DNA from: Actinomycetes bacterium
GTDB lineage: Bacteria > Actinomycetota > Actinomycetes > Propionibacteriales > Propionibacteriaceae
Assembly: GCA_023443125.1 (NCBI GenBank)
Contig: JAEZVO010000041.1
Coordinates: 1-21,713, forward strand
Length of the DNA stretch: 21,713 bases
Direction: 5' to 3'
Shown: positions 13,894 to 20,709 of the stretch, in pieces
How the letters are laid out: every line of letters begins with the position of its first letter
Numbering within the stretch: the first letter of the stretch is position 1
Notes under the pieces: generated by a model
Seen by the model: only the letters and a program-made list of their open reading frames with translations
What the model was told of the DNA's origin: nothing
The model's database searches: none
Translations under genes and position numbers: made by a program

Positions 13894-15369
13894 ATGGATT
13901 TCGATTCTGCACTTGAGCTCTTCGATCCGGCCGTTGGCCTCGAGGTGCACGTCGAGCTGAACACCAAGACGAAGATGTTCTGCGGCTGCGCCAACGCCTT
14001 TGGCGCCGAGCCCAACACCAACACCTGCCCGGTGTGCCTGGGGCTTCCCGGCTCCCTGCCCGGCATCAACGGAAAGGCCGTCGAGTCCGCGATTAGGCTG
14101 GGGCTGGCGCTCAACTGCCAGATCGCCCCGTACAGCCGCATGGCCCGGAAGAACTACTTCTACCCGGACATGACGAAGAACTTCCAGACCAGCCAATACG
14201 ACGAACCCATCTGCCACGACGGCTGGGTGGACGTCGAGGTTGAGGGGAAGACGTTCCGCGTCGAAATTGAGCGCGCCCACATGGAGGAGGACGCCGGCAA
14301 GTCCACGCACCAGGGCTCGACGGGACGCCTCCAAGGGTCGGAATACTCGCTGCTCGACTACAACCGAGCCGGTGTGCCGCTCATCGAGATCGTTACCCGC
14401 CCGATCCTGGGCGCCGGCGAACACGCGCCCGCGGTGGCGCGCGCCTACGTCGCGTACCTCAGGGAGATGGTGAAGGCGCTTGGCATCTCGGATGCACGCA
14501 TGGAACAGGGCTCACTTAGGTGTGACGCCAACGTTTCTATCGCTCGGAAGGGCTCCGACGAGCTCGGCACCCGCACCGAGACGAAGAACGTGAACTCGCT
14601 GCGCTCCATCGAGCGCGCAATCCGCTCCGAGATCGAGCGGCAAGCCGACGTGCTCGAGGCCGGCGAGAGCGTGTTCCAGGAGACGCGGCACTTCGACGAA
14701 TCGTCCGGCACCACTAGCTCGGGTAGGCCCAAGTCTGACGCCGACGATTACCGTTACTTCGCCGAACCGGATCTGCTTCCCGTGGCCGCTAGCCCGGAGT
14801 GGATCGAGGAGCTGCGCGCCACGCTTCCCGAGCCGCCCGCCCAGCGCCGCGCTCGATTGCAAGAGGCGTGGGGTTTCTCCGATATCGACTTCGCCGGCAT
14901 TGTCGGCGCCGGAGCGCTCGACCTCGTCGACGCCACGGTGGCGGCCGGTGCGACGCCCGCCGCGGCACGAAAGTGGTGGGTGTCGGAGCTGGCACGACGT
15001 GCCAACGAAGCTGGGGTGGAGCTCGAGGCCGTCGGCATCACGCCCGCGCAGGTCGCGGCGGTCCAGGAGCTCGTCGACGAAGGTAAGATCAACGACAAAC
15101 TGGCTCGCCAGGTCATCGACGGCGTCATCGCCGGCGAGGGCGAACCGGCTGAAGTGGTGGATGCCCGCGGGCTTGGCGTCGTATCCGACGAGGGCGCGCT
15201 CGCTGCCGCCGTTGACGATGCCATCGCCGCCAACCCCGACGTCGCCGACAAGATCCGCGGCGGCAAGGTGCAGGCTGCCGGCGCGCTCATCGGCCAGGTG
15301 ATGAAGGCGATGCGCGGCCAGGCGGACGCCGCCAAGGTGCGTGAGCTCATCCTGGAGAAGCTCACGTAG
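13894..15369 (+). CDS. gatB: Asp/Glu-tRNA amidotransferase subunit B
   Basis: A 491-residue kinase/tRNA-binding subunit that phosphorylates Glu- or Asp-tRNA and transfers the ammonia made by GatA. GLEVHVELNTKTKMFCGC and CPVCLGLPG carry the zinc cysteines C30, C32, C45 and C48. RKNYFYPDMTKNFQTSQYD, HMEEDAGKSTH and LDYNRAGVPLIEIVT form the catalytic cradle. The last ~145 residues are the helical and YqeY-like tail domain (GQVMKAMRGQAD near the end). ATG 13894 lies one base after the gatA stop. The C-terminal end faces the repeat-rich gap; no ordinary terminator was found, but its hairpins may serve. Confidence 0.96.
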   Translation: MDFDSALELFDPAVGLEVHVELNTKTKMFCGCANAFGAEPNTNTCPVCLGLPGSLPGINGKAVESAIRLGLALNCQIAPYSRMARKNYFYPDMTKNFQTSQYDEPICHDGWVDVEVEGKTFRVEIERAHMEEDAGKSTHQGSTGRLQGSEYSLLDYNRAGVPLIEIVTRPILGAGEHAPAVARAYVAYLREMVKALGISDARMEQGSLRCDANVSIARKGSDELGTRTETKNVNSLRSIERAIRSEIERQADVLEAGESVFQETRHFDESSGTTSSGRPKSDADDYRYFAEPDLLPVAASPEWIEELRATLPEPPAQRRARLQEAWGFSDIDFAGIVGAGALDLVDATVAAGATPAAARKWWVSELARRANEAGVELEAVGITPAQVAAVQELVDEGKINDKLARQVIDGVIAGEGEPAEVVDARGLGVVSDEGALAAAVDDAIAANPDVADKIRGGKVQAAGALIGQVMKAMRGQADAAKVRELILEKLT

Positions 15370-15376
15370 CCTTGAG

Positions 15377-15432
15377 TCGATGATTGAGTAGCGCCCGTAG
15401 GGCGCGTATCGAAATCATCGGGGTGTGGTTTC
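15377..15432 (+). repeat. 56-bp direct repeat, copy 1 (contains hairpin unit 1)
   Basis: Identical base for base to 15751-15806. It contains CGATGATT/AATCATCG (15378-15385 with 15413-15420) enclosing the inner stem GCGCCC-GTA-GGGCGC (15391-15405), then a TCGGGGTGTGGTTTC-type tail. Confidence 0.9.
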
Positions 15433-15466
15433 GATACGCCGCCTGCGGCGGCTACTCAACCACCGG
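15427..15466 (-). repeat. REP-like hairpin unit 2
   Basis: Reverse-orientation unit: TTTCGATAC, inner stem GCCGCC-TGC-GGCGGC (15438-15452), then TACTCAACCACCGG. It overlaps the tail of unit 1, so units 1 and 2 form an inverted pair. Confidence 0.8.
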
Positions 15467-15492
15467 GTGCCGAGCGCTCGCTACTCAACCAC
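15464..15492 (+). repeat. 29-bp element, isolated copy
   Basis: Identical to the two tandem copies at 15661-15718. It contains GAGCGCTCGC and the conserved CTACTCAACCAC end but lacks the CGATACG arm, so it looks like a truncated unit. Confidence 0.8.
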
Positions 15493-15582
15493 CGGGGCCT
15501 CGCATCCGCTGCTCAACCATCGGTCGCAGCAGACGGACTCTTCCCCCGACCGTCGAGTAGGCCTCACTCCGCCCCACCCGAC

Positions 15583-15616
15583 CATCGAGTAGGCCCGAAG
15601 GGCCGTATCGAGATGC
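15583..15616 (+). repeat. REP-like hairpin unit 3
   Basis: Forward unit: CATCGAGTA, inner stem GGCCC-GAA-GGGCC (15592-15604), then GTATCGAGATG. It is slightly diverged from unit 1 in both arms. Confidence 0.75.
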
Positions 15617-15623
15617 AGGGCGG

Positions 15624-15663
15624 GGTTTCGATACGCGAGCTTCGCTCGCTACTCAACCACCGG
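15624..15663 (-). repeat. REP-like hairpin unit 4
   Basis: Reverse unit: GTTTCGATAC, inner stem GCGAGC-TTC-GCTCGC (15635-15649), then TACTCAACCACCGG. Confidence 0.8.
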
Positions 15664-15718
15664 GTGCCGAGCGCTCGCTACTCAACCACCGGGTGCCGAG
15701 CGCTCGCTACTCAACCAC
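15661..15718 (+). repeat. Two perfect tandem copies of a 29-bp element
   Basis: 15661-15689 and 15690-15718 are identical and directly adjacent. They begin CGGGTGCCGAGCG and end CTACTCAACCAC. A third copy lies at 15464-15492. The tandem arrangement suggests slippage or unequal exchange. Confidence 0.9.
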
Positions 15719-15750
15719 CGGACAGGCCCGACCGTCGAGTTGTGCCAGAT

Positions 15751-15806
15751 TCGATGATTGAGTAGCGCCCGTAGGGCGCGTATCGAAATCATCGGGGTGT
15801 GGTTTC
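15751..15806 (+). repeat. 56-bp direct repeat, copy 2 (contains hairpin unit 5)
   Basis: Perfect copy of 15377-15432, 374 bp downstream. The inner stem GCGCCC-GTA-GGGCGC is at 15765-15779, and the outer CGATGATT/AATCATCG pair at 15752-15759 with 15787-15794. Confidence 0.9.
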
Positions 15807-15836
15807 TCAACCACCCGGGAAAGGCGAAGCGTCCCC

Positions 15837-15877
15837 GGATTTCGATACGCCCGCTGCGCGGGCTACTCAATCACCGG
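15837..15877 (-). repeat. REP-like hairpin unit 6
   Basis: Reverse unit: ATTTCGATAC, inner stem GCCCGC-TGC-GCGGGC (15849-15863), then TACTCAATCACCGG. It lies 34 bp beyond the stop of the TIGR03085-type gene on the minus strand, so it could end that transcript. Confidence 0.75.
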
Positions 15878-15911
15878 GGGCGGCGCAGCCCGCGTAATCG
15901 AGATGCAGCAA

Positions 15912-16511
15912 CTACAGTCCAGCGATCGAAGCCCGGTAGGAGGGTTCGTCGTCGGCGGTAATGACGACGTCGGCATCGCGGCCGCTGAAGTGGAGGAGTA
16001 GCTCGTTGGGGGCGCCCTCGACGTAGACCACCTGCTCGCCGCTCCCAAACGACTTGGTGTGCCCGTCGGTGGGAGTCACCACCAGGCGGTAAGGCTTACC
16101 TAGCTGCGCCTTGCGTGCCAGCAGCAGCGCAATCTTGCGCAGATACTCCTGGTCGCCACTGCTCAGCTCCGCACGCTCACCGCGCGGGCGCAGCACGTCT
16201 TCGAGGTGGATGTAGAACTCAGCGCCGTTCACGAGCGGATCGACGAGACGCATCACCCAGCCAGGCCGCTCGAGCTTCTCGAGCAGCCCCTCGAAGCCCA
16301 GCCGGTGCAGCCCCTCCATCTGCAACCGATCTGTGTGTGCTGCGAAGCGCGACACGCCGATGCCTGGCAACGCAGACGGGCGATGCTCTCGTACCCACAG
16401 ATGCGCAGCGAGGTCTTGCACCAGCCAGCCCTCGCAGGCCGTGGGGGCAAGCGGGCCAGCGGTACGCATGACATCGAGCAATTGACGACGTTGACGGCGG
16501 GCAAAAGTCAT
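15912..16511 (-). CDS. TIGR03085-type metal-binding protein (DinB/mycothiol-dependent maleylpyruvate isomerase-like fold)
   Basis: A 199-residue protein with the family pattern of an N-terminal helix (MTFARRQRRQLLDVM), then TACEGWLVQDLAAHLWVREHRPSALPG, whose Asp and His residues are candidate metal ligands in the DinB-like four-helix fold. A C-terminal alpha/beta part (VVYVEGAPNELLLHFSGRD) resembles the SCP2-like end of mycothiol-dependent enzymes. The reaction is unknown. ATG 16511 has no ribosome site, but TAGACT ends six bases before it, suggesting a leaderless mRNA. It is divergent from hisI with only 31 bp between starts. Confidence 0.8.
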   Translation of the reverse strand: MTFARRQRRQLLDVMRTAGPLAPTACEGWLVQDLAAHLWVREHRPSALPGIGVSRFAAHTDRLQMEGLHRLGFEGLLEKLERPGWVMRLVDPLVNGAEFYIHLEDVLRPRGERAELSSGDQEYLRKIALLLARKAQLGKPYRLVVTPTDGHTKSFGSGEQVVYVEGAPNELLLHFSGRDADVVITADDEPSYRASIAGL

Positions 16512-16517
16512 AGTTGC

Positions 16518-16523
16518 AGTCTA
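16518..16523 (-). promoter_or_regulatory. -10 box TAGACT, probable leaderless promoter
   Basis: On the minus strand TAGACT is followed by GCAACT and then ATG 16511. The same hexamer precedes the gene at 11835 at nearly the same spacing, and neither gene has a Shine-Dalgarno site. Confidence 0.55.
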
Positions 16524-16530
16524 CCTGCGG

Positions 16531-16536
16531 TTGAAT
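16531..16536 (+). promoter_or_regulatory. Weak candidate -10 box for hisI
   Basis: TTGAAT ends six bases before ATG 16543, the spacing expected for a leaderless mRNA, but its second base departs from TANNNT. The GGGGG just before the start is too close to be a normal ribosome site. Confidence 0.25.
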
Positions 16537-16542
16537 GGGGGT

Positions 16543-16863
16543 ATGCCGGAGATCACCTTCAACAAAGACGGGCTCATCCCCGTCATCGCGCAAGACGCCA
16601 CCAACGGCGACGTGCTCATGATGGCCTGGATGAACGAAGAAGCCTTGCACCTCACCCAAACCACCGGGCGCGCCACCTACTGGTCGCGCAGTCGCCAGGA
16701 ACTCTGGGTCAAAGGCGAGACCTCCGGGCACACCCAAGAGGTCGTGTCGCTGTGGCTCGATTGCGACGGCGACACCATCCTCATGAAGGTCAACCAAGTG
16801 GGCGCCGCCTGCCACACCGGCACCCGCACTTGCTTCTCGAACCCCTTGGAGGTGCAAGCATGA
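16543..16863 (+). CDS. hisI: Phosphoribosyl-AMP cyclohydrolase
   Basis: A 106-residue enzyme that opens the purine ring of PR-AMP, the third step of histidine synthesis. ATYWSRSRQELWVKGETSGH (44-63) is the family signature. Metal ligands are visible in LDCDGD (D73, D75, D77) and in C90 and C97 of GAACHTGTRTCF. It is a single-domain HisI, without a fused HisE. ATG 16543 gives the usual N-terminus; an in-frame TTG at 16531 is a weak alternative. Its stop overlaps the trpE ATG by four bases, so hisI and trpE are translationally coupled, an arrangement also seen with hisI close to trpE in other actinobacteria. Confidence 0.95.
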   Translation: MPEITFNKDGLIPVIAQDATNGDVLMMAWMNEEALHLTQTTGRATYWSRSRQELWVKGETSGHTQEVVSLWLDCDGDTILMKVNQVGAACHTGTRTCFSNPLEVQA

Positions 16864-18335
16864 TCACCCTCGATGAATTCCGCGCCAGGGCGAGCCATCG
16901 TCGCGTCATCCCCGTGTGGCAAAAACTCGTGGCCGACGACCTGACCCCCGTCGCCCTGTTTGACCAACTCTGCCGCGACCGCGCGGGCACCTTCCTGCTC
17001 GAATCCGCGGAAGCCGGAGCGCAGGGGCGGTGGTCGATCGTTGGAGTGCGCTCTGAGGCGACGCTCACCTCCCGCGCCGGCGAGGCCCACTGGAGCGGGC
17101 GCGACATCGCCGGTCTCGACGACCATGGCAGCCCGCTGACGTTGTTGCGCGACGCGTTGCAGGAACTCGCGACGGAGCCAGACCCCGACCTGCCGCCCTT
17201 CCAGGCAGGCCTCGTCGGGTTCCTCGGCTACGACATCGTCCGCCACCTCGAACGCTTGCCGGAGCACACCGTCGACGACCTCAACCTGCCTGAGCTGCTG
17301 TTCCTGCTCACCAGCGAAGTCGCCATCCTCGACCACCAACAAGGCGAACTCTGGCTCATCGCCAACGCCATTAACTGGGACGGCTCACCGGAACGCGTCG
17401 ACCAAGCCTACGAGCGCGCCGTGCAAGCCATCGACGAGATGCGTGCCCGGGTGTGTGATGCCCGACGCCCGCTCACCGCGACGCCCACCGAGCCAGCCGA
17501 ACCTGACATTCGACGCCAGCGCACCAGCGCCGAGTTCGAGGCCATTGTGCGGCAAGCGCAGGAAGAAATCGCGGCGGGGGAAGCGTTCCAGATCGTTGCC
17601 TCGCAACGCTTCGACATCCCCACCAACGCGCACCCCTTCGACGTGTACCGCGCGCTGCGCACCACCAACCCCAGCCCCTACATGTACTACCTCAATCTCG
17701 ACGAGTTCTCGATCGTCGGGGCATCTCCCGAGGCGCTGGTGCAGGTGCGCGACGGTGTCGCCACCACGCGCCCCATCGCCGGCTCGCGCCCTCGTGGGGC
17801 CACCCCACACGAAGACCGGCAACTCGCCGAGGAACTCGTCGCAGACGAGAAGGAACGCGCAGAGCACATCATGCTGGTCGATCTCGGCCGCAACGACTTG
17901 GGGCGCATCTGCCAGCCCGGCAGCGTCGTCGTGGAGGAGATGCTTGAGGTGCATCGCTACTCGCACATCATGCATCTCGAAGCTGCGGTGACGGGGAAGC
18001 TTCGCCCAGACTGCAGCGCCCTCGATGCCGTGCTTGCCTGCTTCCCGGCAGGCACGCTGTCGGGCGCACCCAAGGTGCGGGCGATGGAGATCATCGAACA
18101 GCTGGAGGTCACCCGTCGGGGCCTCTATGGCGGTGTCGTGGGTTACCTCGACTTCGCCGGCAACGCCGAGGTCGCCATCGCGATTCGCACCGCCGTGATT
18201 GCCGACGGTATCGCTCACGTCCAGGCGGGCGCCGGCGTCGTCAAGGACTCGGTGCCCTCGGCCGAGGACGCCGAGTGCTCCCACAAGGCCAGGGCCGTCG
18301 TCACAGCGATCCAGAAGGCGGAGTCGTGGCGCTGA
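16860..18335 (+). CDS. trpE: Anthranilate synthase component I
   Basis: A 491-residue enzyme converting chorismate to anthranilate with ammonia from the glutamine amidotransferase partner TrpG, which is not in the window. LLES (46-49) is the tryptophan feedback site. The chorismate-binding part contains PIAGSRPRGATP, DLGRNDLGRI and FPAGTLSGAPKVRAMEII, and ends with GAGVVKDSVP. Its length is usual. ATG 16860 overlaps the hisI stop (ATGA). The intact LLES motif suggests feedback control by tryptophan. The end of the gene overlaps the GTG of the following membrane-protein gene by ten bases. Confidence 0.96.
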   Translation: MITLDEFRARASHRRVIPVWQKLVADDLTPVALFDQLCRDRAGTFLLESAEAGAQGRWSIVGVRSEATLTSRAGEAHWSGRDIAGLDDHGSPLTLLRDALQELATEPDPDLPPFQAGLVGFLGYDIVRHLERLPEHTVDDLNLPELLFLLTSEVAILDHQQGELWLIANAINWDGSPERVDQAYERAVQAIDEMRARVCDARRPLTATPTEPAEPDIRRQRTSAEFEAIVRQAQEEIAAGEAFQIVASQRFDIPTNAHPFDVYRALRTTNPSPYMYYLNLDEFSIVGASPEALVQVRDGVATTRPIAGSRPRGATPHEDRQLAEELVADEKERAEHIMLVDLGRNDLGRICQPGSVVVEEMLEVHRYSHIMHLEAAVTGKLRPDCSALDAVLACFPAGTLSGAPKVRAMEIIEQLEVTRRGLYGGVVGYLDFAGNAEVAIAIRTAVIADGIAHVQAGAGVVKDSVPSAEDAECSHKARAVVTAIQKAESWR

Positions 18336-18703
18336 CTTCGCGTGCATCGACGACGATCATCGGCCTGATAGGCGCGGGCGGCGCGGCGATCGCTGGCAAC
18401 TTCCTCGACGCGACGGCCACGAGTGGCGTCGCCTGGGCAGGACTCGCCGCAATTGGGCTCAGCCTCATGCTGCACGGGCGTGGGCTGCGCGTGCTGGGAG
18501 TCGTGCTCGCGCTGCTTAGCGTGACGGGCATCGTCGTATCCGTGATGGAGCAGCCGTGGGTCGTGGTCGCATTCGTGGCGCTGTTCGTGGCATCCGTGCT
18601 GTTCGTCATTGTTGGGCCAACCTGGCGCACGCAGCGCCCTCCGCGGGTGCAGCAACGCAGCTTGTGGGAGGAGCTAGACAAAGGAGAAGACCCGACGCTG
18701 TGA
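18326..18703 (+). CDS. Putative Trp-operon-associated membrane protein
   Basis: A 125-residue protein with four likely membrane helices at about 9-27, 33-49, 54-73 and 78-97, then a short charged tail. Its place directly after trpE, with overlapping ends, matches the Trp-associated membrane protein of actinobacteria (TIGR02234/PF09534 type, such as Rv1610), but the sequence is short for that family and I see no decisive motif. GTG 18326 lies inside the trpE end and is preceded by a purine-rich AAGGCGGAG. The function is unknown; a tryptophan-linked membrane role is only suggested by position. Confidence 0.6.
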   Translation: MALTSRASTTIIGLIGAGGAAIAGNFLDATATSGVAWAGLAAIGLSLMLHGRGLRVLGVVLALLSVTGIVVSVMEQPWVVVAFVALFVASVLFVIVGPTWRTQRPPRVQQRSLWEELDKGEDPTL

Positions 18704-19449
18704 GCACTACGATTTCACTCATGGTTATTCTTGCCGGCCTTCCCCTGCACCCTCTGATCGTGCATCTTCCCGTCGTGCTGCTGCCGCTTGCCGCACTGGG
18801 CATCATCTTCCTTACCGCCCAGCCGAAGGCACGCCGTCGCATGGCGGTGCCGACCATCGTCGTACTCGCGGTGGGGTTCGTCTCTACGATCGTCGCGAAA
18901 CAGACTGGCGAGGCGCTTGCGCCATACGTCGGGGGCGAACCCACCACCCACGCCGAGCTGGGGCGCTGGCTGGTGTGGGCGTCGTTGCTGTTCCTCGTAG
19001 TCGGGGGCGGGTGGCTGTGGTGGGTACGCCACGACGTGCGCATCGCCGGTAAATCAGACCAAACCGCCCGGATGAAGTTGCTTGGGGGAATGATCTCGTC
19101 GTTCCTCGGCCTCGGAGTGTTGGCGCTTACGGTCACCGTCGGGCATCTCGGCGCCCAGGCCACCTGGATGGACGTCGTCAACCCTCCGAGTAAGCCCACG
19201 CAGACGGCCCCGGATGGTGTCACCATGCTGGAAGTGTCCAAGCACGCTTCCACCGACGACTGCTGGGTTGCCGTGGCCGGGAATGCCTACGACTTGAGCG
19301 ACTGGCTGCCTCGCCACCCAGGTGGCCCCAGCAAGATCGGTCGAATCTGCGGCACCGACGCCACCGCCGAGTTCACCAAGAAACACGGCGAAGAACAGCG
19401 TCCACACACCACGCTCGAGCAGTACAAGATCGGCCCGCTGGTGAGGTGA
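18700..19449 (+). CDS. DUF2231 membrane domain fused to a cytochrome b5-like heme domain
   Basis: A 249-residue protein. Residues 10-155 form four membrane helices of DUF2231 type, with GLPLHPLIVHLP at the start (H17, H22), THAELGRW (H84) and GHLGAQ (H149). After a Pro-rich linker, residues about 175-248 form a cytochrome b5-like domain: HPGG (H206) and H229 are the expected axial heme ligands, with DDCWVAVAGNAYDLSDWLPRH-like spacing before them. C188 and C217 in this domain could form a disulfide, hinting at an extracytoplasmic face; not shown. GTG 18700 overlaps the previous stop by four bases; ATG 18721 is an alternative. It is probably a membrane electron carrier, partners unknown. Confidence 0.8.
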   Translation: MSTTISLMVILAGLPLHPLIVHLPVVLLPLAALGIIFLTAQPKARRRMAVPTIVVLAVGFVSTIVAKQTGEALAPYVGGEPTTHAELGRWLVWASLLFLVVGGGWLWWVRHDVRIAGKSDQTARMKLLGGMISSFLGLGVLALTVTVGHLGAQATWMDVVNPPSKPTQTAPDGVTMLEVSKHASTDDCWVAVAGNAYDLSDWLPRHPGGPSKIGRICGTDATAEFTKKHGEEQRPHTTLEQYKIGPLVR

Positions 19450-19462
19450 CCGCGTCCGATTC

Positions 19463-19543
19463 GACCGTTATCCTCCACACGCGGCAAAAAACGCCCAGAA
19501 TGCGCCGATAATTTCCGCACGTGGAGGATAACGGTCACTTTTT
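19463..19543 (+). terminator. Long inverted repeat with T-run, terminator or MITE-like element
   Basis: GACCGTTATCCTCCAC (19463-19478) is perfectly complementary to 19521-19536; after a 2-nt mismatch the stem adds GCGG/CCGC (19481-19484 with 19515-19518). TTTTT follows at 19539-19543, fitting an intrinsic terminator for the cytochrome b5 fusion gene. The 30-nt loop and its AAAAAA stretch are unlike the flanks, so a small mobile palindrome is also possible. It lies six bases before the mutY stop, which comes from the other strand. Confidence 0.65.
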
Positions 19544-19548
19544 GGAGA

Positions 19549-20415
19549 TCACCGCGGCAGACTGAGCCCCTCCGGGGTGGCTTCCACGAGCCCGTCGGCC
19601 ACGAGTGACGCCACTGCGCGCTCGCGCTGCACCGCATCGGGCCACAGCGCCTCGACGTCGGCTTCTGCAAGCGGCCCGTCGGCCGCCCGCAACGCTCCCA
19701 ACACTTTCCCACGGGCCTGACGGTCGCTGCCCTCGAACTTCGCCTGCCGGGGCCTCCCTGCTGGGGCATTGTCCGGCTTGCCGGCCCGCATCCAGGCGCA
19801 CCGGAGCTGCAGCGGACACGCGTCGCAAGCTGGCGACTTGCTGGTGCACACCAGTGCGCCGAGCTCCATGAGCGCCGCGTCGACGAGCCCCGCCTCGTCC
19901 GGATCGGCGGGTAGCAGCCGTTCCACGTCAGTGAGGTCGCTGCGCTTCGCACCGGCCTGATTGGCCAGGCCGTGCACGTAACGAGCTACCACCCGTCGGA
20001 CGTTCGTATCCACGACAGGATGGCGCTGACGGTAGTGGAAGACGGCGACGGCGCGCGCGGTGTAATCACCGACGCCGGGCAACGCGAGCAGGGCTTCTAC
20101 GTCGTCGGGTACCTCACCGTTGTGCTGCTCGACGATCTTCCGCGCAGTCTGCTGCAGGCGCAGTGCACGGCGCGGATAGCCTAGGTTCCCCCACGCGCGC
20201 AGCACGTCCGCGGTGGGTGCGGCTGCTAGCGCAGCCGGCGTCGGCCACCTCGTGAGCCACCGATCGATCTCGACGGCCACCCTGGCTGCCTGCGTCTGTT
20301 GCAGCATGATTTCGCTCACCAACGTGCCCCAGGCAGGAAAATTGGGGCGCCGCCACGGCAGGTCGCGGGCATGCTGCGCGTACCAAGGAGCGAGCAGGCT
20401 GTAGGGGTCAGTCAT
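19549..20415 (-). CDS. mutY: A/G-specific adenine DNA glycosylase
   Basis: A 288-residue HhH-GPD repair enzyme that removes adenine paired with 8-oxoguanine. E35 in SEIMLQQTQ is the catalytic acid, LPGVGDYTARA is the helix-hairpin-helix, and D136 in PVVDTNVRR is the conserved Asp. C190, C197, C200 and C206 (C-x6-C-x2-C-x5-C) bind the 4Fe-4S cluster. The C-terminal Nudix-like 8-oxoG-reading domain of E. coli MutY is absent; about 80 residues resembling a winged helix replace it, similar in size to the roughly 300-residue actinobacterial MutY. ATG 20415 has no ribosome site but has TACAGT eight bases upstream, suggesting a leaderless mRNA. It lies against the direction of the trp genes on either side. 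Confidence 0.94.
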   Translation of the reverse strand: MTDPYSLLAPWYAQHARDLPWRRPNFPAWGTLVSEIMLQQTQAARVAVEIDRWLTRWPTPAALAAAPTADVLRAWGNLGYPRRALRLQQTARKIVEQHNGEVPDDVEALLALPGVGDYTARAVAVFHYRQRHPVVDTNVRRVVARYVHGLANQAGAKRSDLTDVERLLPADPDEAGLVDAALMELGALVCTSKSPACDACPLQLRCAWMRAGKPDNAPAGRPRQAKFEGSDRQARGKVLGALRAADGPLAEADVEALWPDAVQRERAVASLVADGLVEATPEGLSLPR

Positions 20416-20423
20416 CGGGGATC

Positions 20424-20429
20424 ACTGTA
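20424..20429 (-). promoter_or_regulatory. -10 box TACAGT, probable leaderless promoter of mutY
   Basis: On the minus strand TACAGT (TANNNT) is followed by GATCCCCG and then ATG 20415. No Shine-Dalgarno sequence is present. Confidence 0.5.
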
Positions 20430-20468
20430 GGCGGCGTGCATGCGCCGTCGCATCCGTGTCAGTTGCGG

Positions 20469-20474
20469 TATTGT
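20469..20474 (+). promoter_or_regulatory. Candidate -10 box for the HGxxPAAW-trpC unit
   Basis: TATTGT fits TANNNT and lies 34 bp before ATG 20503, giving a short leader containing AAAGGG. No good -35 box is seen. The divergent mutY promoter is only about 40 bp away. Confidence 0.35.
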
Positions 20475-20502
20475 CCTGGTCGTAGCGAAGAAAGGGATGA
20501 GG

Positions 20503-20709
20503 ATGGCGAGCACAGCCCGTTACTACCACCATGGTCAGAGCCCCGCGGCCTGGACCGGCAGCGTTCTGGCGGCGATCGGTTTTATCGTCGCCTTCATTGG
20601 AGTCATGCTCGGCCCCTCCTGGGTGGTCGTCATCATCGGTGGTGGCGTGGTGCTGCTCGCCGGCCTTGTCACGCTGGTCATGAAGGCGATGGGCCTCGGC
20701 CAACCGTGA
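20503..20709 (+). CDS. HGxxPAAW family small membrane protein
   Basis: A 68-residue protein. The motif H10-G11-x-x-P14-A15-A16-W17 is intact and is followed by two membrane helices (about 19-37 and 39-60) and a short GLGQP end. The family is widespread in actinobacteria next to trpC, but its function is unknown. I chose ATG 20503, which has AAAGGG at normal spacing; ATG 20497 sits directly on that purine run, and ATG 20440 is farther upstream without support. Its stop overlaps the trpC GTG by four bases, indicating coupled translation. Confidence 0.88.
   Translation: MASTARYYHHGQSPAAWTGSVLAAIGFIVAFIGVMLGPSWVVVIIGGGVVLLAGLVTLVMKAMGLGQP

Larger units (their letters stand above)
15370..15911. 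repeat. Gene-free REP-like repeat region between gatB and the TIGR03085-type gene
   Basis: These 542 bp contain no credible coding frame. They hold six full hairpin units, listed separately, plus partial copies: CTACTCAACCACCGG ends at 15480-15495 and in the 29-bp tandem copies, and CCGACCGTCGAGT-like pieces near 15547, 15579 and 15729. Units occur in both orientations, with arms GATTGAGTAG...CGTATCGAAATC or the reverse complement. Two genes converge on the region, so the hairpins may also end transcription. Nothing resembling a transposase or CRISPR is present. Confidence 0.85.

Noticed and set aside
12909..14141. Long open frame antisense to gatA/gatB (about 410 codons)
   Set aside because: It spans the gatA-gatB junction, its protein is low in complexity and Arg/His-rich, and the sense genes are unambiguous.
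15370..15911. Possible CRISPR array in the repeat-rich gap
   Set aside because: Repeats are in both orientations, palindromic, of mixed length and without regular unique spacers; no cas genes nearby.
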